Positions 51,501 through 64,000 are shown, counted from the first letter of the stretch. The stretch: 64,000 nt of DNA from Diprion similis (GCF_021155765.1 NC_060111.1:3343997-3407996); one strand, 5' to 3'. Notes: generated by a model not told the origin, from the letters alone. Numbers and translations: made by a program.

Positions 51501-54500
51501 GCGATCTTCCGGTCCTTTTCACCCCCTGATAGAAGGGTGCCTTCGGAGAGCATAACCAGCGAGCTGATGCCCTTGTTGTGGGCCTCGAACTCCATTCGTA
51601 CGAAATAAGCACCGTCAGCGTCGACCGAGTAGATCGTTATGAAACCGTCACTGTCGGCCGTCACGACGTCACCGTCCTGCTCGAACTGAATACTCGTCAC
51701 ATGCGTCCGTGAAGGCTGGATTATAATTAAAGAAAATATAAGAAGACAAAGAATTGAATGATTAATAATAATTCGAATACTTCGTCATTTTTAGGGGATG
51801 TTTTTAAATACCGTTATACCGTGTGACTGATAATTGAAATGATCCCTGAATCTGTTATTTGAATTCCGTTCTTATGCACATTTTTTTTAATATTATTTTT
51901 TTAATTTTTTATTTTATTTTTTTTTTATTTTTTGCGATTACAAAGCGATTCTCAAGAGAAAAAAAACAATTATACGTCCCTTTGGCATTTGGCACGTGAT
52001 ATGTTAGTGATAAATTAATTATCGATTACCGGTTTTATGATGTCCGTTCTTTCGAAAAATCCGTCCTTACGACGATTCCAAAATGTCAAATGACCTCGGC
52101 CGTGAGTTATCAGCAGATTATCGTCGAGGGGATGAAACGCGGCGCCCGTAAGGTCCTCCTGAAGAGTCTGAAATGATGAAGGACGATTTTAAATCCTTGC
52201 CAATTCATTGTCGTATTTTATATCAACTTTCGGTACAGCGAACTGGATATAAAATTTGTTTTACAAAATTTCGGAATAACGATACTGACCGCAACTTTTC
52301 CCAGCAGATGTCCCCACTGCCATTGCCAAACCGAGAGGATCGCCTCTCTTCCCGAGTCGACAGCCAACACGTAGCTTCCACCGTTCTGGAATTGAATAAA
52401 CACGATGGATTCGACCCGGGAAATGTCTTTTTGCAACGCGTGCAAAAACGGGAATTATTCGAAAGCACTGCTTGATTGGAATTGTGAGACTCTCAAGAAA
52501 GGCGGGAATTCGTTTTGCCAAAAATTCGCAATTTTTTATCGAAACCAGAAACTTTGATACTTTTTCGTTTGTGTTATGTTAAGCAAATTCTGCACTGATA
52601 TGCATTCGGGATGGCAAAGATTCGGAAAACTTGTCGAATTGGTATTTTGGCTCGTCTCACCAGCTGCGAAAAGGCAAGAGCGGCAACCCCCAGCTGAAAT
52701 TCTGACATCCCGAAAATGTAGAGGGTGAGGAGAGTCTCCGTTGACCAAATCCTGACGTGGGGTTGAGCTTTTCTGTGTCTCCCAGCCTTTTGACCCGACG
52801 CCACAAGCTCACGACTAGGATGAATCTGGACGACAAAAAGGATTAACCCTTGATTGCAGCAACCGTTACGATTGAAAAAGAAAATAAAAATAGAATATGT
52901 ATATATATATATTAGGGTGGCGCAAAAAACCGTCAATTTTTTTTTTTTTTTTGATTCTCGTGTGACAAAATGTTAGTTTTTGATGTTTTAAGAGCCCACT
53001 CCAAAAGACAGCTCAAAAAAAAAAATTTTTAAAAGTCGCTCCAAATTTTAAAAAATGTCTAAAATCGTCAAAAAATTTAATTAAAAAAATTATATTTTCA
53101 GTATTTTGTTTGATTTTTAATTCATGTCGTGGTGTATTGTTATCGATTCTTTCTTACTAAATAAAAGAGAAATAATTTATGAAATTTTAATATGAATATT
53201 AAAAGCTCGTTCGAAAAAATCTGAAGAAATGCACCAAAAAATTGAAAAAAAATTATGAGCTACCTTTCAAAATTCAAATTTTGCACTGAAACTTTCGGAA
53301 AATAATATTTTTTTCTTACTATAAAATTATACCATAACGAGAAAAAGAAAAAAAAAATCGATTTTTGACGATTTCTGAGGTTTTAGAAAATGTAGAGCGA
53401 CCTGTTGAAATTTTTTTTTTGAACTGTCCTTTGGAGTGGGCTCTTAAAACATCAAAAACTAACATTTTGTCACACGAGACTCAAAGAAAAAAAAAAAAAA
53501 AAAATAGTCGGTTTTATGCACCACCCTAATATATATAATATACTCGCATGTGCCCCCTTAATTAGCTTTCTTCACCCCTTAAATTATAATTATCGACACG
53601 CACCTCCATGCAAGTGATGTCTTCGGTGTGCCCGACGTAATGCCTCTGAGCGTTTTCCTCCCTGTCGTAGAGAACGGCGACGGCAGCAACGTAGTAAAGA
53701 AGTTCGCCACTCGGTAATACCCAGAGGTTTTTCCTGGTATCGGTTCCTCTGTAGCCGTAGACCCATTCAAGCTGGAGCTTTTTTTCCGGCGGTGAATTGT
53801 CGACCGGCGGAAGAAGCGAGGGGGGATAAAACGACCGGCGCAACCCCCTGATGGTAACCCTCGTGGGCTCCTCCCTGAGCACTTCGACCACGCTGTAATC
53901 TGCGGTATTCGGATCAAGAAGTTACTCATTTTATAATAAAAACTTGAGAAAAAAACCAAATTAAATATCCATACTGATTTATAACTTTCGAAAAATAGAT
54001 TTATTATTATTTTTTTTAAATATTTTTCGAAAGAATTTTCGTCTAGGGTAAGAACAAAAAAAAAAGTGAATAAAAATACATATTTCTCCATAATCGTAAC
54101 CGAGTGTAAAATTATAATTTGTTAATACGATAGTTATGAAAAATTTTTGTTGAATTTCGGATGAACTCTTGACCGAGTGGAATTGATTGCTTTTTTTTTT
54201 TTTTTTGTTGTTGTTCGTGACTCCGTCCAAAATATTTTAATTTACTCCGACTCCGGTTTTTGGCCTCACCGTTCACTCGGACGACTTCCGCTTCCGGCGC
54301 GTAAAGGGCCCGTGGTCTGCTCTTGCTTCGGGCCCGTCGCTGACGGCTCAAGTCTTCGACGACCGTCGGAGGGCCTCGAGACCTCGATCTTCGAGCTGGA
54401 GAAGCAGCGATCGCAACTGACTGAACGCCCGTCCCACCCCCGAGGTAAAACGTGTCGACATCGGCGAATTCGTTTCGCAACTGCGAGAAGCTTCGTACCT

Positions 54501-56705
54501 GCGGTAAAAAATTTAGCAAAAATTATTTGATATCTCGACGGAGCTTCGTTACATGTAAAAAAAAAAAATGAAAATTGAAATAATGATTATCCGGTTTCAT
54601 TCTTATTTCATTTGACCCCATTTTTTTGTTTTTTGTTTTCTATTTATAATATCATACGTATCATATTATGTCGTGAAATTATACGAATTTTATATTAAAA
54701 TACGATGAATTTCAAATTCAAAATAATACGTTTTGAATTTTATCTTATACGTTGTATTATAAATTTTTTAGAATTTAACATAATTTTTTTATCACAATAC
54801 CTATATTTTAATATTTCGAATAGCTAGTCCAAATCCATGTATATTCATGCAATAAAGCAGATTATTTATAGTCAGTTTATACAGAGGTGGTACAGGGTGG
54901 AGTAGAGGTAATGGGGTTTGTTTTTTATTCGCATGAATAAGCAATAAACCATCAGCATCAGCATCACACGAGACATTCTATCAGTGAAAGTAATTAATAT
55001 CGATTCGTTACACATACGGTAAGTAAAATATTGCTCGTGAAAATGACTCGATGCTGTAAAAAGATGAAAACTGAAACTAGACTGGATAAGAAATACGATT
55101 AACAGTAAAGAAAAAAAAAAAAAAAAAGATCCGAGGGAACAAAGAAAAAATCCTTAAACCGTCCATAAAGTAAAGGGACTCAAAAAATTCCTTAAATTAT
55201 TCACCTCTTATAGATATCTAATACGGGTATCCAAAGGGTATATAATAAAACTGCTTCAACTTTACAAAAAAAATCTAATTACACAGCCGCAGAAATTATG
55301 CCCGCAACTAGCATCGCGATCAGCCTTGTACCTAAGCGATAAAAAGAAAATGAAAAAGTAAAAGAAACAAAGAAAGAAAGAAAATCAGCCCTGCGATATG
55401 ATAGGTATCTTAAGATATTATAATATCGTTGTGGAATTAACCGTGCGAAGAAATTGGGTGGCGTGTTTTTAAAACTTGTAGTATAACCTTAACCGCAATC
55501 TGCACGCGGCGCCATGCTAGCGCAAAGAAATTAGATCGGGGGGATCGAGAAATTGCGTGAAAGGGAAATAATCTCACCCCTCATCCCCCCGCCTTAAGCC
55601 GTTTTACATGAATAATTATGTCGGTACAGAGAGAAAGAGAGGAATAGAGAGAGAGAAAAAAAACACAGCTCACCTCCAAACCCGTTACTGTGAACATCCG
55701 TTTGGCCCCGTTCATCTTGAGCACCTGACCCAAATCCTCCAGGACCTCTTCAAAGGGTTGCGAGGTCCTCAGGTTTAGCAGTACTCGACACTGTGATATT
55801 TCGAAGCGATAATTATGTACGGAGTATAGCAGGGATGAACGAATTGTAAGAAAAAGAACAGCGAAATGAATCGCGATATTATAAGACCCCCAAAAACTCT
55901 TTTTTCAAATTCTTTATTGCAATATATCACAGTCTGTGTGTATTATTCGAATTTGATACAGTGCAGATCGATTGTAACAAATTCGATTTTTTCCCTTCCT
56001 TCTCAACCATTTCGATTCAAAATGTGCGGAAGGCTTCACGTTTTTGCATTTCGGTGACAAAGTGAATCGAAAAACGGTGTTCAGAACGATTATAATACGG
56101 ATATGTCCAGTGTTTCGATGACACCGCGGTATGTTGGGTTGCCTATCAGCTAGGATGAAAAATATCGGTAAAACAGACCTGCAGCCGAGTCACGATCGCT
56201 TCAACGTGACTCCGAAACACGATTACTGGTCGCTTCAGAGTATTTTACAACGAACGAAGCAAACTGCTTGACCAAATCGACACAACTTGGTAAAACTCGC
56301 AGTTCCAACTGACTATCGAGGACTTGAGACGCGTTGCCTGCCGATAACTCAGTAAGTATGTATTACCGATATTCTTACTCCTTAGCGGTAGGCAGCCCGA
56401 CATACGGTTTCGTAAAGCTGGAAGCGCAGAATACGAGGATCGACAAGACGCCGCCAGCTTGTTTCAAGTACCTGGACGGTGTGATCGAGGTTATTGACGA
56501 TCCTTATGACTCGGCCAGAGGAGGGTTTTCCACCCCCTGGCGGCGGCGCCTCGTCACTGATGGATGCCTTGCGGCTGAGGCTTCCGACTGCCGGAGGTCG
56601 GCTCCATCCGGTTCCTCCACCTCTTCCAGCCGTCGCCGCCCCTCCACCCCCACCGCCGCCAGGCGTCGCGTACCACGTGTTACTCTTCTTGCCGTAGCTC
56701 GCCGG
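48527..56705 (-). CDS. DCX-EMAP: doublecortin/EMAP-like microtubule-associated protein, 5' end missing
   Basis: Microtubule-associated protein; in Drosophila DCX-EMAP sits in ciliated mechanosensory organs (chordotonal, campaniform) and is needed for mechanotransduction. Exons in transcript order: 56472-56705, 55674-55790, 54270-54498, 53604-53899, 52661-52825, 52290-52385, 52030-52167, 51455-51715, 51018-51275, 50100-50262, 49802-49984, 49230-49325, 48527-48795. All junctions keep phase; 834 codons plus stop. The first exon here is Gly/Pro/Ser-rich and ends [14 protein letters not shown], leading into doublecortin sequence ([37 protein letters not shown]). A basic RSRSR linker follows, then the HELP motif ([25 protein letters not shown]) and about a dozen WD40-type blades ([42 protein letters not shown], ending LMLWELVDE). 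The acceptor at 56706 shows that at least one upstream coding exon is missing. One intron has a GC donor. Confidence 0.93.
48905..48995. repeat. intronic tandem repeat of a GGTAAAGCAGGGC unit
   Basis: Three to four ~25-bp units (GGTAAAGCAGGGCTAGTTGC, GGTAAGGCAGGGCAAATTAT, GGTAAAGTAGAGCAGC) lie in the last DCX-EMAP intron. Confidence 0.6.
52915..53526 (+). mobile_element. inverted-repeat element, copy 3, inside a DCX-EMAP intron
   Basis: Starts GGGTGGCGCAAAAAACCGTC, ends ATGCACCACCC, flanked by TA within TATATA tracts; 612 bp and in the same orientation as the copy at 33226. It begins about 90 bp from the acceptor side of exon 52661-52825 and ends about 80 bp from the donor of exon 53604-53899, so it fills most of this intron. 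Non-coding. Confidence 0.85.
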
Positions 56706-56919
56706 CTGCAGGAGGACGAGATGAAAGCGTGAGAAAAACGACAAAAAATAACAAAAAAAAAAAAAACAACAGCAACAACAAAACTCGAAGAAGAAGAAGA
56801 AAATTTAAATAAAATTTTGTGAATAATAATAATAATAACAATGATAATTATATTGAACTAAATTCCGATCTATATATTATACACTTAAGTATAAGTTTTT
56901 ATATTTAGTTGTGGCGGGG

Positions 56920-57195
56920 TTAGACGACCTGCAACATATCAACGGTTTGCGATACCACTTCGAAGGAGACGCTCATCAACACCAGGAAACTGTCGAGGTT
57001 TTCGTCCTCCTCCGAATACGGGGGAGAATAAGAAGATGAAGATGAGAAATAGGCCGAGTGGGAGGATGAGCAGGAGGACGAGCTGCGGCTCGGATGATCC
57101 ACGTCGATCAGGCTTAATCCCAACACTTGCCGCTGCTCTCCCGAAGAGAACGAGGAACTTGACGGATCAATGATGAACGAGGTGAGAAAAAACAC
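56920..57195 (-). other. possible upstream Ser-rich coding segment of DCX-EMAP
   Basis: A minus frame of about 91 codons with LGLSLIDVDHPSR, a long Ser/Tyr run, and SEEDENLDSFLVL, ending at a TAA just after DMLQ. It lies just upstream of the first firm exon, and a phase-0 donor such as CAG|GTCGTC or GTG|GTATCG would join it in frame, but both donors are weak and no acceptor is convincing. A second open frame on the same strand encodes a hydrophobic run instead. Treat as a candidate only. Confidence 0.3.
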
Positions 57196-57241
57196 GTAGC
57201 TTCGAGATCGTAAGTCGTTGTATAGATTTTATAATCGATTT

Positions 57242-57355
57242 GAGAGAGAGAGAGAGAGAAATAGAGAGAGAGAGAGAGAGAGATATACAGACAGAAGAAA
57301 AAACTGTGTATGTGTCTGTGAAATAGAAAGAGAGAGAGAGAGAGAGAAAAGAGAG
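57242..57355. repeat. (GA)n-rich tract
   Basis: Several interrupted AG dinucleotide runs followed by (GT)n and (TA)n to about 57400. Confidence 0.85.
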
Positions 57356-57399
57356 TGAGAGTGAGAAGGACAGAGAGTGTGTGTGTATATATATATATA

Positions 57400-59067
57400 T
57401 AAAAACTGCAATTACTGCACAAGCCAGAGTCTGCGTTTGAATGGGGTGCAGAAAATCAGCGATGCATTTGATATACTGAGAATTATACCTGACTGTTATA
57501 TATGTAATATATATATATGTATATATATATATATTGTGTATAATAATTAACCCGCGTTATCGATATACCGGGAATTTTGTATAAAATTTGATTACAACGA
57601 GGAACACAAATCGTGTAATAATAATTTGAAGCACCGATTACCACGTTGCGAGATAAGAAAGAAAACGGAAACTAAATCACTTGAACGATGGAAGTGAATC
57701 GGAGAAGCGAGAAAAAACGGCCCAACGGGGGACGAGATAATATGTAATAAGGGAATCGTTTTTTATTTATGTCGTACACCGATTACGTCGTGAGACCCCC
57801 GTGGTGGCCCGGAAACGAATTACACACGCATATATATGCGTACAAAAACGATACGTGACTCCGCACGTGCTTCGGTGGTCGAGGTTCGTGTTGTACTGAA
57901 GGACTGCCAACTGGACTCGAACCCCCAGAGATGCGGATGTTCCACCCCACCACCCCCGACAACCCCCGCCAAGGCCGCCACCCCCACCCATCCGTGTAAT
58001 GCATGCTAATCAAAAAACCGTTCTCTGTCTTTCACCACCCTTCCTCCCTTGTTTTCTCTCTTTAAAAAATTTCATTCCGTTTCGTTCGATCAATTTAACC
58101 CTCGTCAAAATTTTGTTTTTTCTCTCTCTCTTTTCTTGGACCTCTTGTTTTTTATTCCACTTCTTCTTCTTCTTCTTCTTTCTCTTCCAGTTTCTACCCC
58201 TTTCCACCAATCGGGGTATAAAATCATGGTTTCACCGTCAATTATCGAGTGACGGGTTATAAATTCTGATACATCAGCGAGGCTATATAACGCGATCATA
58301 ATTCGCCGATTTCTCATATTACTTCCGGCTCAACGAAGCGTTTTACTAACCGACACAAAGTGCTGGTGGGTGATTCTTGGTAATGGATAGCGGTGTATTA
58401 TGATCAGGGCGTTGGATTTTTAGGGAACGGTTTCTGCCAATCCTCTTGCTCAGATCCGTCGACGAACACGTGAATCGGATGAAAAAAATAAACGGCAATC
58501 TTGATTTAAGAATAAAGAATAAAACAGGGGTAACCGATCACGCTGCTTCATTTGTTCATCTTCAGTTTTCTTTATTCATTTCAGATCGAAGTTTGGCGAG
58601 TAAAAGAAACTGAAAGAAATGGATCACGATTTTCAAAGATCGGCGATTAAGAAAATACTTTGTTTAACTATAGATTTCATGATCGGTTAAACTAATTAAG
58701 TCGAGTTAAAAACTGTAAGAGAAAAAAAAAAGAAAAGAAAAAATGAGAGAAAGAGAAGTAAAAAATAAATGAATGCATTTAATAAATGTAAATAAATCGG
58801 TTTTCAATTATATCCTCGTTGAATTCGAAGAAAGATCCTTGCAGGTATGTAAAATATCACGAAACCGCTGCTGCAGGTGCAGCAATTATTTTGAAAAGGC
58901 AATTTCTGAGTGATTTAAAACTGAAATCGAATAATATCAGAATCGTTTCTCAAGGCGGTAAAGTTATGAATCTTAAACACGCAGCTGGCTGGCGACTTCC
59001 AAGGTTGCAGTCGACAAATCCCCGCCACAATACTCATATACACAAATACTTTGTATATCCACCCCCT

Positions 59068-59100
<33 letters not shown>

Positions 59101-62100
59101 GTATAATCGAACATCACGATCATACACATGCGCATGTTGCAAGTATTTATTATTTATTATAGAAGGTAAAAAAAAAAAAAAAAAAAACTGTATTAATATT
59201 TTGTCTTTCTGTCATTATTTTTTCTGTCGCAAGCACCCCGTATTACCGATGGAATTTTTTTTTTTTTTTTTTTTTTCCATCAAACCGTTTATTTTTTTTT
59301 ATACATATTTCAAGTCGATCACGAATGCGCATTTTTGAGAATCTGAAAAAATTCTCAATAATTCCAGTGAATGATTCAAAACACAAATTTTTTCAATGTT
59401 TTTTTTTCTGTTTTTTTTATCACCTAATTCGGAATTTGTAAAGTTTCAAACCTTTTACCAACTAAAGTGGACATCATCGAATTGGTTAAACCAAAGTCTT
59501 TATAAGTAAATTAACCCTCATTTGACACTCATGATTTGATCCTGTGTTAATTTTGACTTTTTGTCTATATCTATAAGTGGAATAATATTATCCTCTAGTA
59601 TATCCGGAAAAATGATTCTTCGTGTTTATACACAAAGTATAACTTTATACCTACGTATGTATATATAATACAAACGTATGTAGACCCTATAAAGCACCCC
59701 GCTGATATAATGGACGGCAATTTTCCATTAAAACTGCACTGCCCTCTGCGCTGAGGGGATTCGATTAGCTGCCAAGCGGATCAGGGTTCTCCTCCTCGAC
59801 TTCGCCTTCGCCTTCGCCTTCGCCTCTTCTTCCCCTGTTACCTTCCTTGCCCCTAACGGGGTTCGGAACCCGCATATGATAATGGCCGTATGAATTAACA
59901 CAGGGTGAAGGTCAACCTACCCCTCAGCCACCCCCATCCACCCCCTTTCACCCCTTTGCCGATCACCAAACCTCTGAAGGAAAGCGTTACGCCATTTGCA
60001 CCCCCCCCCCCAACCCCTAAAGTCGTTATAGTGTTTCGGAATGAACTCGATTAGATTATTAGTTTTCATCTTTTTCTCCAGGTTCAGACTCGAGATGATT
60101 CTACGAGCTGAGAACGAGTCTTATTGTTCTGGACTTTGGAGTTATTTATTATTTGTTGATCGAAAATTGATCGTTTTTAACGATTTTGTATCATGGAATC
60201 GTCTAAATCGCATGATTTATGAGTATTTATAAAGTTGATGGAAAATAGTGGTTATATATAAATGAATGGATTATTCATAACGCGGAGTAAAATCGAAGGG
60301 ATTTACCAGATTTTTAACGATTTCAAAATAGTTTGAAAACCTTTCGTTTATAATTCCAGTTTTTCGTATTTTCGTATTTTTTAAAAGTATGGTTTTTGCA
60401 CCGATATACCCTGATAAAAAAAAAATTTTCACCGATTTTCAATGACCAAAAATTGTAATTCGGATATTGGGTGATAATATTCGACAAATATTCGAATCTC
60501 GGGAGGATAAGTGAAATTCCGGAAGTAGTAGAATCGAAACGAGAATCGTTGAAACGAAGGCAAACAGACGAAGCGTGCAATAATGAAAGCCGATACTTAT
60601 GATAATTTGGCTTCGCAATATTATGCGTAGCGCTGCAACAGCGCTGATGGCGTCTAGTCACGAGTCAAGGGATGAAGAATAAATCCTCCCTCGTAAAGTT
60701 GAGAATTTTTTGCATGTTTTGCGCAAATCACTTCGCAGTGATGAACAATATACTTGTTTCTAGTTTTGTCCAAATTTCAAGTCAATCGGACGAATAGATT
60801 TGGAAATTCGGTGAACGCCGTTTTGAAAAACATGGTTTTGAGAAGAATACCAAAAAAAAAAAAAAAGAACAACGGAATGGAAATTCATAGTTTTGGTTTT
60901 TATACTCAGAATCAGTATACATACTAATTTTGGAGTTCGGTTAATATCGCTGATCGCTTCTAACGTTTTTGCAGATATAGAAGAAAAAAACTATGCAAGA
61001 TATTTTCTGATCATTTTTTCTGTTTATTCTTTTACAAAGAATTTAATTTTTCGAAGCCTTCTCCACACCAGAATCTCAATCTTAATAAATCGTTATGAAT
61101 TGTTAATATTTTGAAAAATAATATAGTTGTAAATCAAATTTGATATTCTAGGTTACGGGAATGTGTGGTAGAAATAGAAAATCGGTATTTTGAAAATTCA
61201 TTTCTCAAGGATAAAGGCCGATTCCCGTTCTTCCGGAGCCTCTAGTCACGATCCTTGAATCTATTCGCGCAGGCGTCGCGACGCCGAGATCGTCGTCACT
61301 GGCAAATCTCGAGGCTTACTACGCCCGCCATTAACGCTAGGGTCACTCCTGGTGCTCAACCCTTGGCCTTTCACCATATCGCAGCATTGCATTCGGTCGT
61401 GCACCTCGAATTTGCATCCCGGCCATTGCCGCTACTGATCGTTGATATTCACTGACTAATGCGAGGATTTCAGATCCTTTGGATATATAAGGACGATTTT
61501 CATCGAGAATGCAAGGGTGGAAATTTTCAGGAATAAAACAGTCTAGAGTTCGTCTCAAGTCCTTTAACAGGACAAATCCGAGTAGAAATGAAATTTTTCT
61601 CAGTAAAAGTAGTCGATAATTGCGTAAAGGAAAAGCTCCAAGTTTTTTTTTTTTTCTTTTGCTACCATTTAGTTTTCGATAATAACAACGTTTTTTCATT
61701 CGTTGTATTCGTACCGTAAAAATATTGTAAATCAGACGAAAATCGGTGTTACATGCGTGACGAAAAAAGCTGAGAGCATTAGTAGGGCCAAACTCGTAAT
61801 ATCAAAGTCCGAAAAGTGGTGCTTGCAGCGTTCTGCGATAAGGGTGGAGGGTGGAGGGTGAAGGGGAATCAAGAAAGTTTCGTGAAGTACAAGAACAGGC
61901 GATAAGAAGCAAGGGCTCGCCGCAGAAAGAAAGATGGCCTCGACTTTTATCGCAACACCGCGTATCACGGTGTTCATTTTATCACTTTTGTATTTTCTTC
62001 CTCTCCCCCCTCTGCGAAATATAAAAAAATATAGTCGCGATATTAACTGCCAGGTGTTTCCTGAAGTAATTTTCGTACACGCTGCGATCCGAATTAGTTC

Positions 62101-63094
62101 GCACGCATTTTTACTTTTTTTTTTTTTCATTTTGCCAAAAAAAAAAAAAAAAAAAAAATTGAAACAAATTTTTTGAGTATTTAAAAACTGTTGCAAGACA
62201 AAAAAAATTTTCGTCCAAATCTTTAAATATTTTCTCTTGCTTTTATCAGCATTTACAGTTCAATTTTTTATTCTTCATTTTTATTTTCATGTAGCTTCAT
62301 TTATGGAGTAATTTTTTTACGTTTCAGAGCGAAACTTGAATTTTTTTTTCCTTACAATCCCTTTTGGCGTTGGTACATCAACAATTTTTTTCACAGATCT
62401 TTACGTTTCGAGCGATTTTAAGTTGAATGACAAAAACCATTTTTTACAAGCCATAAGTAACACGCCCTTTTGGTATTTGGCACTGCCAATCATGAACATT
62501 TATCGTGAAATTTTCTACGGACTCGAATAGCTGTTTGAAATTTTCATTCCGCTATCTTCTTAACTTTTCACAAATCTCTTCTACCAACTAAATCTAAATG
62601 CGTCTAAATGAGGCTTTGAAATCGAGTGATCCTCGGACTTAATTCCTTCCCTGTTCGATCAGAACCTCGTCACGTGGGCTGAGTTCTAGTTTGAATAATG
62701 CAAAAGCACACCGACCTTGAGCACCGCCGAGTTTGCTCATTGTCAACCGAGCTGGTAACGAGCAAACACTAAGAGGGAACTCTTCACACCCTGCACCAAC
62801 CTCTTGCGATTTCATTGATTTTTTTATCGGAATCAGGGCAGAGCTTATAAGCCGTCTAATAACTCGATCCAACTCCGTTATTGACTCATTTTTCATTCAT
62901 TTTTATTTCCATTTCGGTAAGACCACATTTTTTTCAATTTCTGAGTTATTCGTCTGTTTGGTGTTTTTTTTTTTCAACATTTATCGACGCTTTCATCGGC
63001 CTTTATAGATCGTAAAAATTGAAGGAACAGTCCTTCAACTTCTGTTTCTCAAAATCCAAGTTCAAAGTTCATAGAGAAAAAAAAGAATATTTAA
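57400..63094. other. probable 5' intronic/upstream DNA of DCX-EMAP
   Basis: No firm exon. More complex patches that could hold 5' exons or promoter sequence lie at 57780-58000 (minus frame with SPVGSPSVQHEPRPPKHVRS), 59750-60030 (minus frame ending GEVEEENPDPLGS then stop), 61240-61480 (open on both strands) and 62640-62900 (minus ATGAGCAAACTCGGCGGTGC followed by CAAG|GTCGGT). None has a convincing start, acceptor and donor together. The rest is AT-rich with poly-A/T and microsatellites. Confidence 0.4.
59419..59435. repeat. dispersed repeat fragment shared with 15688-15704
   Basis: Second occurrence of ATCACCTAATTCGGAAT after a T-rich tract. Confidence 0.35.
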
Positions 63095-63560
63095 TTAGAA
63101 TTTCGAAATACTAATATAGACTCGTGATTGATGATTCAAAGCCCTTGGATACCATATTATATAGAAATATGATGATTTTTTTTCATTTTGAAACACTGTA
63201 ACGGATCCCTCAATTATAAATTTTGGACGTCAGACCTTGGATTAGTTATTGGTGACGCAAAAACCTCTGTTTACCAATTTTTATCAAAATCGGAGTATTT
63301 TTAAATTTTTTTTCACCATTGGGTCTCCATTTTTGAATTTCGAAATCTAACTTCAGATTCCTGATCAGCCATCCAACAAACCGACGATTACCAATTTTCA
63401 TCAAAATCCAAATGTTATTAGTTGTTTTTTAGGTAATTGAACATGCCAAATTTAAATTTTGCAAATCTGACCTTATATTCGTGATAAGTAACTCAAAAAC
63501 CCTCTTGGTGCGAATTTTCATTCAAATCCATTAATCCGTTCTCAAGATATCATAATTTTC
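63095..63560. repeat. degenerate ~119-bp tandem repeat, four units
   Basis: Recurring blocks: AATTTCGAAATCTGACCTT-like, then CGTGATAAGTAACTCAAAAA-like, then ACCAATTTTCATCAAAATCC-like. The second block falls near 63123, 63241, 63361 and 63480, and the third near 63272, 63390 and 63510. Divergence between units is high, so the array is old. Non-coding. Confidence 0.6.
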
Positions 63561-64000
63561 ATTTGTTTTTTTGGAATTTTCTTATTCAAATAAATAAAAA
63601 AGTACTAAACCGATCAAAGCCAAAATCGGTCGGTGTGAAACTGATTGGAGTTGATTCTCCAGCGTTGAAAACGTGGAAATCGAGTGAAAACTCATCTTTT
63701 CATTCTCGGTGCGATTACTATAATTACATATTACAACAACTTCCTGTTTTTTCCCTGAAAACAGAAAAACGGTAAGTAAGTTAAATAAACGAAAACAAAA
63801 ACTAGGACAGCTTCACGATCCGCCGAGTTTTGAGCCCGAGTTAAAAGACCGCAGTAATCAAAATTCAAACATTCAACTACCGGCACTAGTATAATGATAA
63901 TAATAACAATACTAATGATACTAACAACAATTATTATAATACATGCTAATGCCGGCTTGTAATAACTGGCGTATTATGCAACGCGTGTCCACTTCGAGTC
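63561..64000. other. nothing recognised
   Basis: AT-rich end of the window. A 70-codon plus frame at 63563-63775 has no recognisable domain; GTAAGT follows it by chance or otherwise. Confidence 0.4.

Noticed and set aside
56334..56732. 132-codon plus-strand frame
   Set aside because: Antisense shadow of the Gly/Pro-rich first DCX-EMAP exon.

Overview
The window reads as nuclear DNA from an insect. It has short spliced exons with GT-AG introns, long AT-rich non-coding tracts full of microsatellites, and insect-type gene content: a doublecortin-EMAP protein, a Bin3/MEPCE capping enzyme and miR-8. CpG is not depleted by eye and the repeat texture suits Hymenoptera (perhaps a sawfly). The order is inference; only 'insect' is well supported. 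No bacterial, viral or CRISPR features were seen.

Layout. From 1 to 34.7 kb I find no convincing multi-exon protein gene. The one certain gene there is the microRNA miR-8 on the minus strand at about 17.15-17.22 kb, with both mature arms readable. It lies in a long AT-rich desert that holds foldback/MITE-like elements, poly-A/T runs, (TA)n, (TC)n, (CA)n and (GGAGAA)n tracts, and a ~70-bp satellite at 26.2-26.85 kb. GC-rich islands at about 23.2-23.8, 27.0-27.35, 27.7-28.0, 30.1-30.8 and 32.3-32.9 kb could be promoters or non-coding exons, including the unknown start of the miR-8 primary transcript.

From 34.98 to 42.34 kb there are two head-to-head genes. On the minus strand is a ZCWPW1-like histone reader (CW zinc finger plus PWWP; eight coding exons, 832 aa as reconstructed). 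On the plus strand is bin3, the 7SK snRNA methylphosphate capping enzyme (four coding exons, 690 aa). About 1.6 kb of partly GC-rich DNA between their start codons probably holds both promoters.

From 42.3 to 48.5 kb lies AT-rich 3'-flanking DNA between convergent genes. From 48.53 to 56.71 kb on the minus strand, thirteen exons encode most of a DCX-EMAP protein: doublecortin domain, HELP motif and a long WD40 region. The reading frame is intact across every junction (834 codons plus stop). Its 5' end is not resolved; 56.9-64 kb probably contains its first introns and exons, with some candidate segments and a ~119-bp degenerate tandem repeat.

Three copies of one roughly 0.5-0.6-kb inverted-repeat element (ends GGGTGGCGCA, flanked by TA) are scattered across the window, one of them inside a DCX-EMAP intron. 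The genes do not form an obvious pathway; they are ordinary neighbours. The most notable items are the miR-8 locus, the insect ZCWPW1 homologue and the collection of foldback elements.
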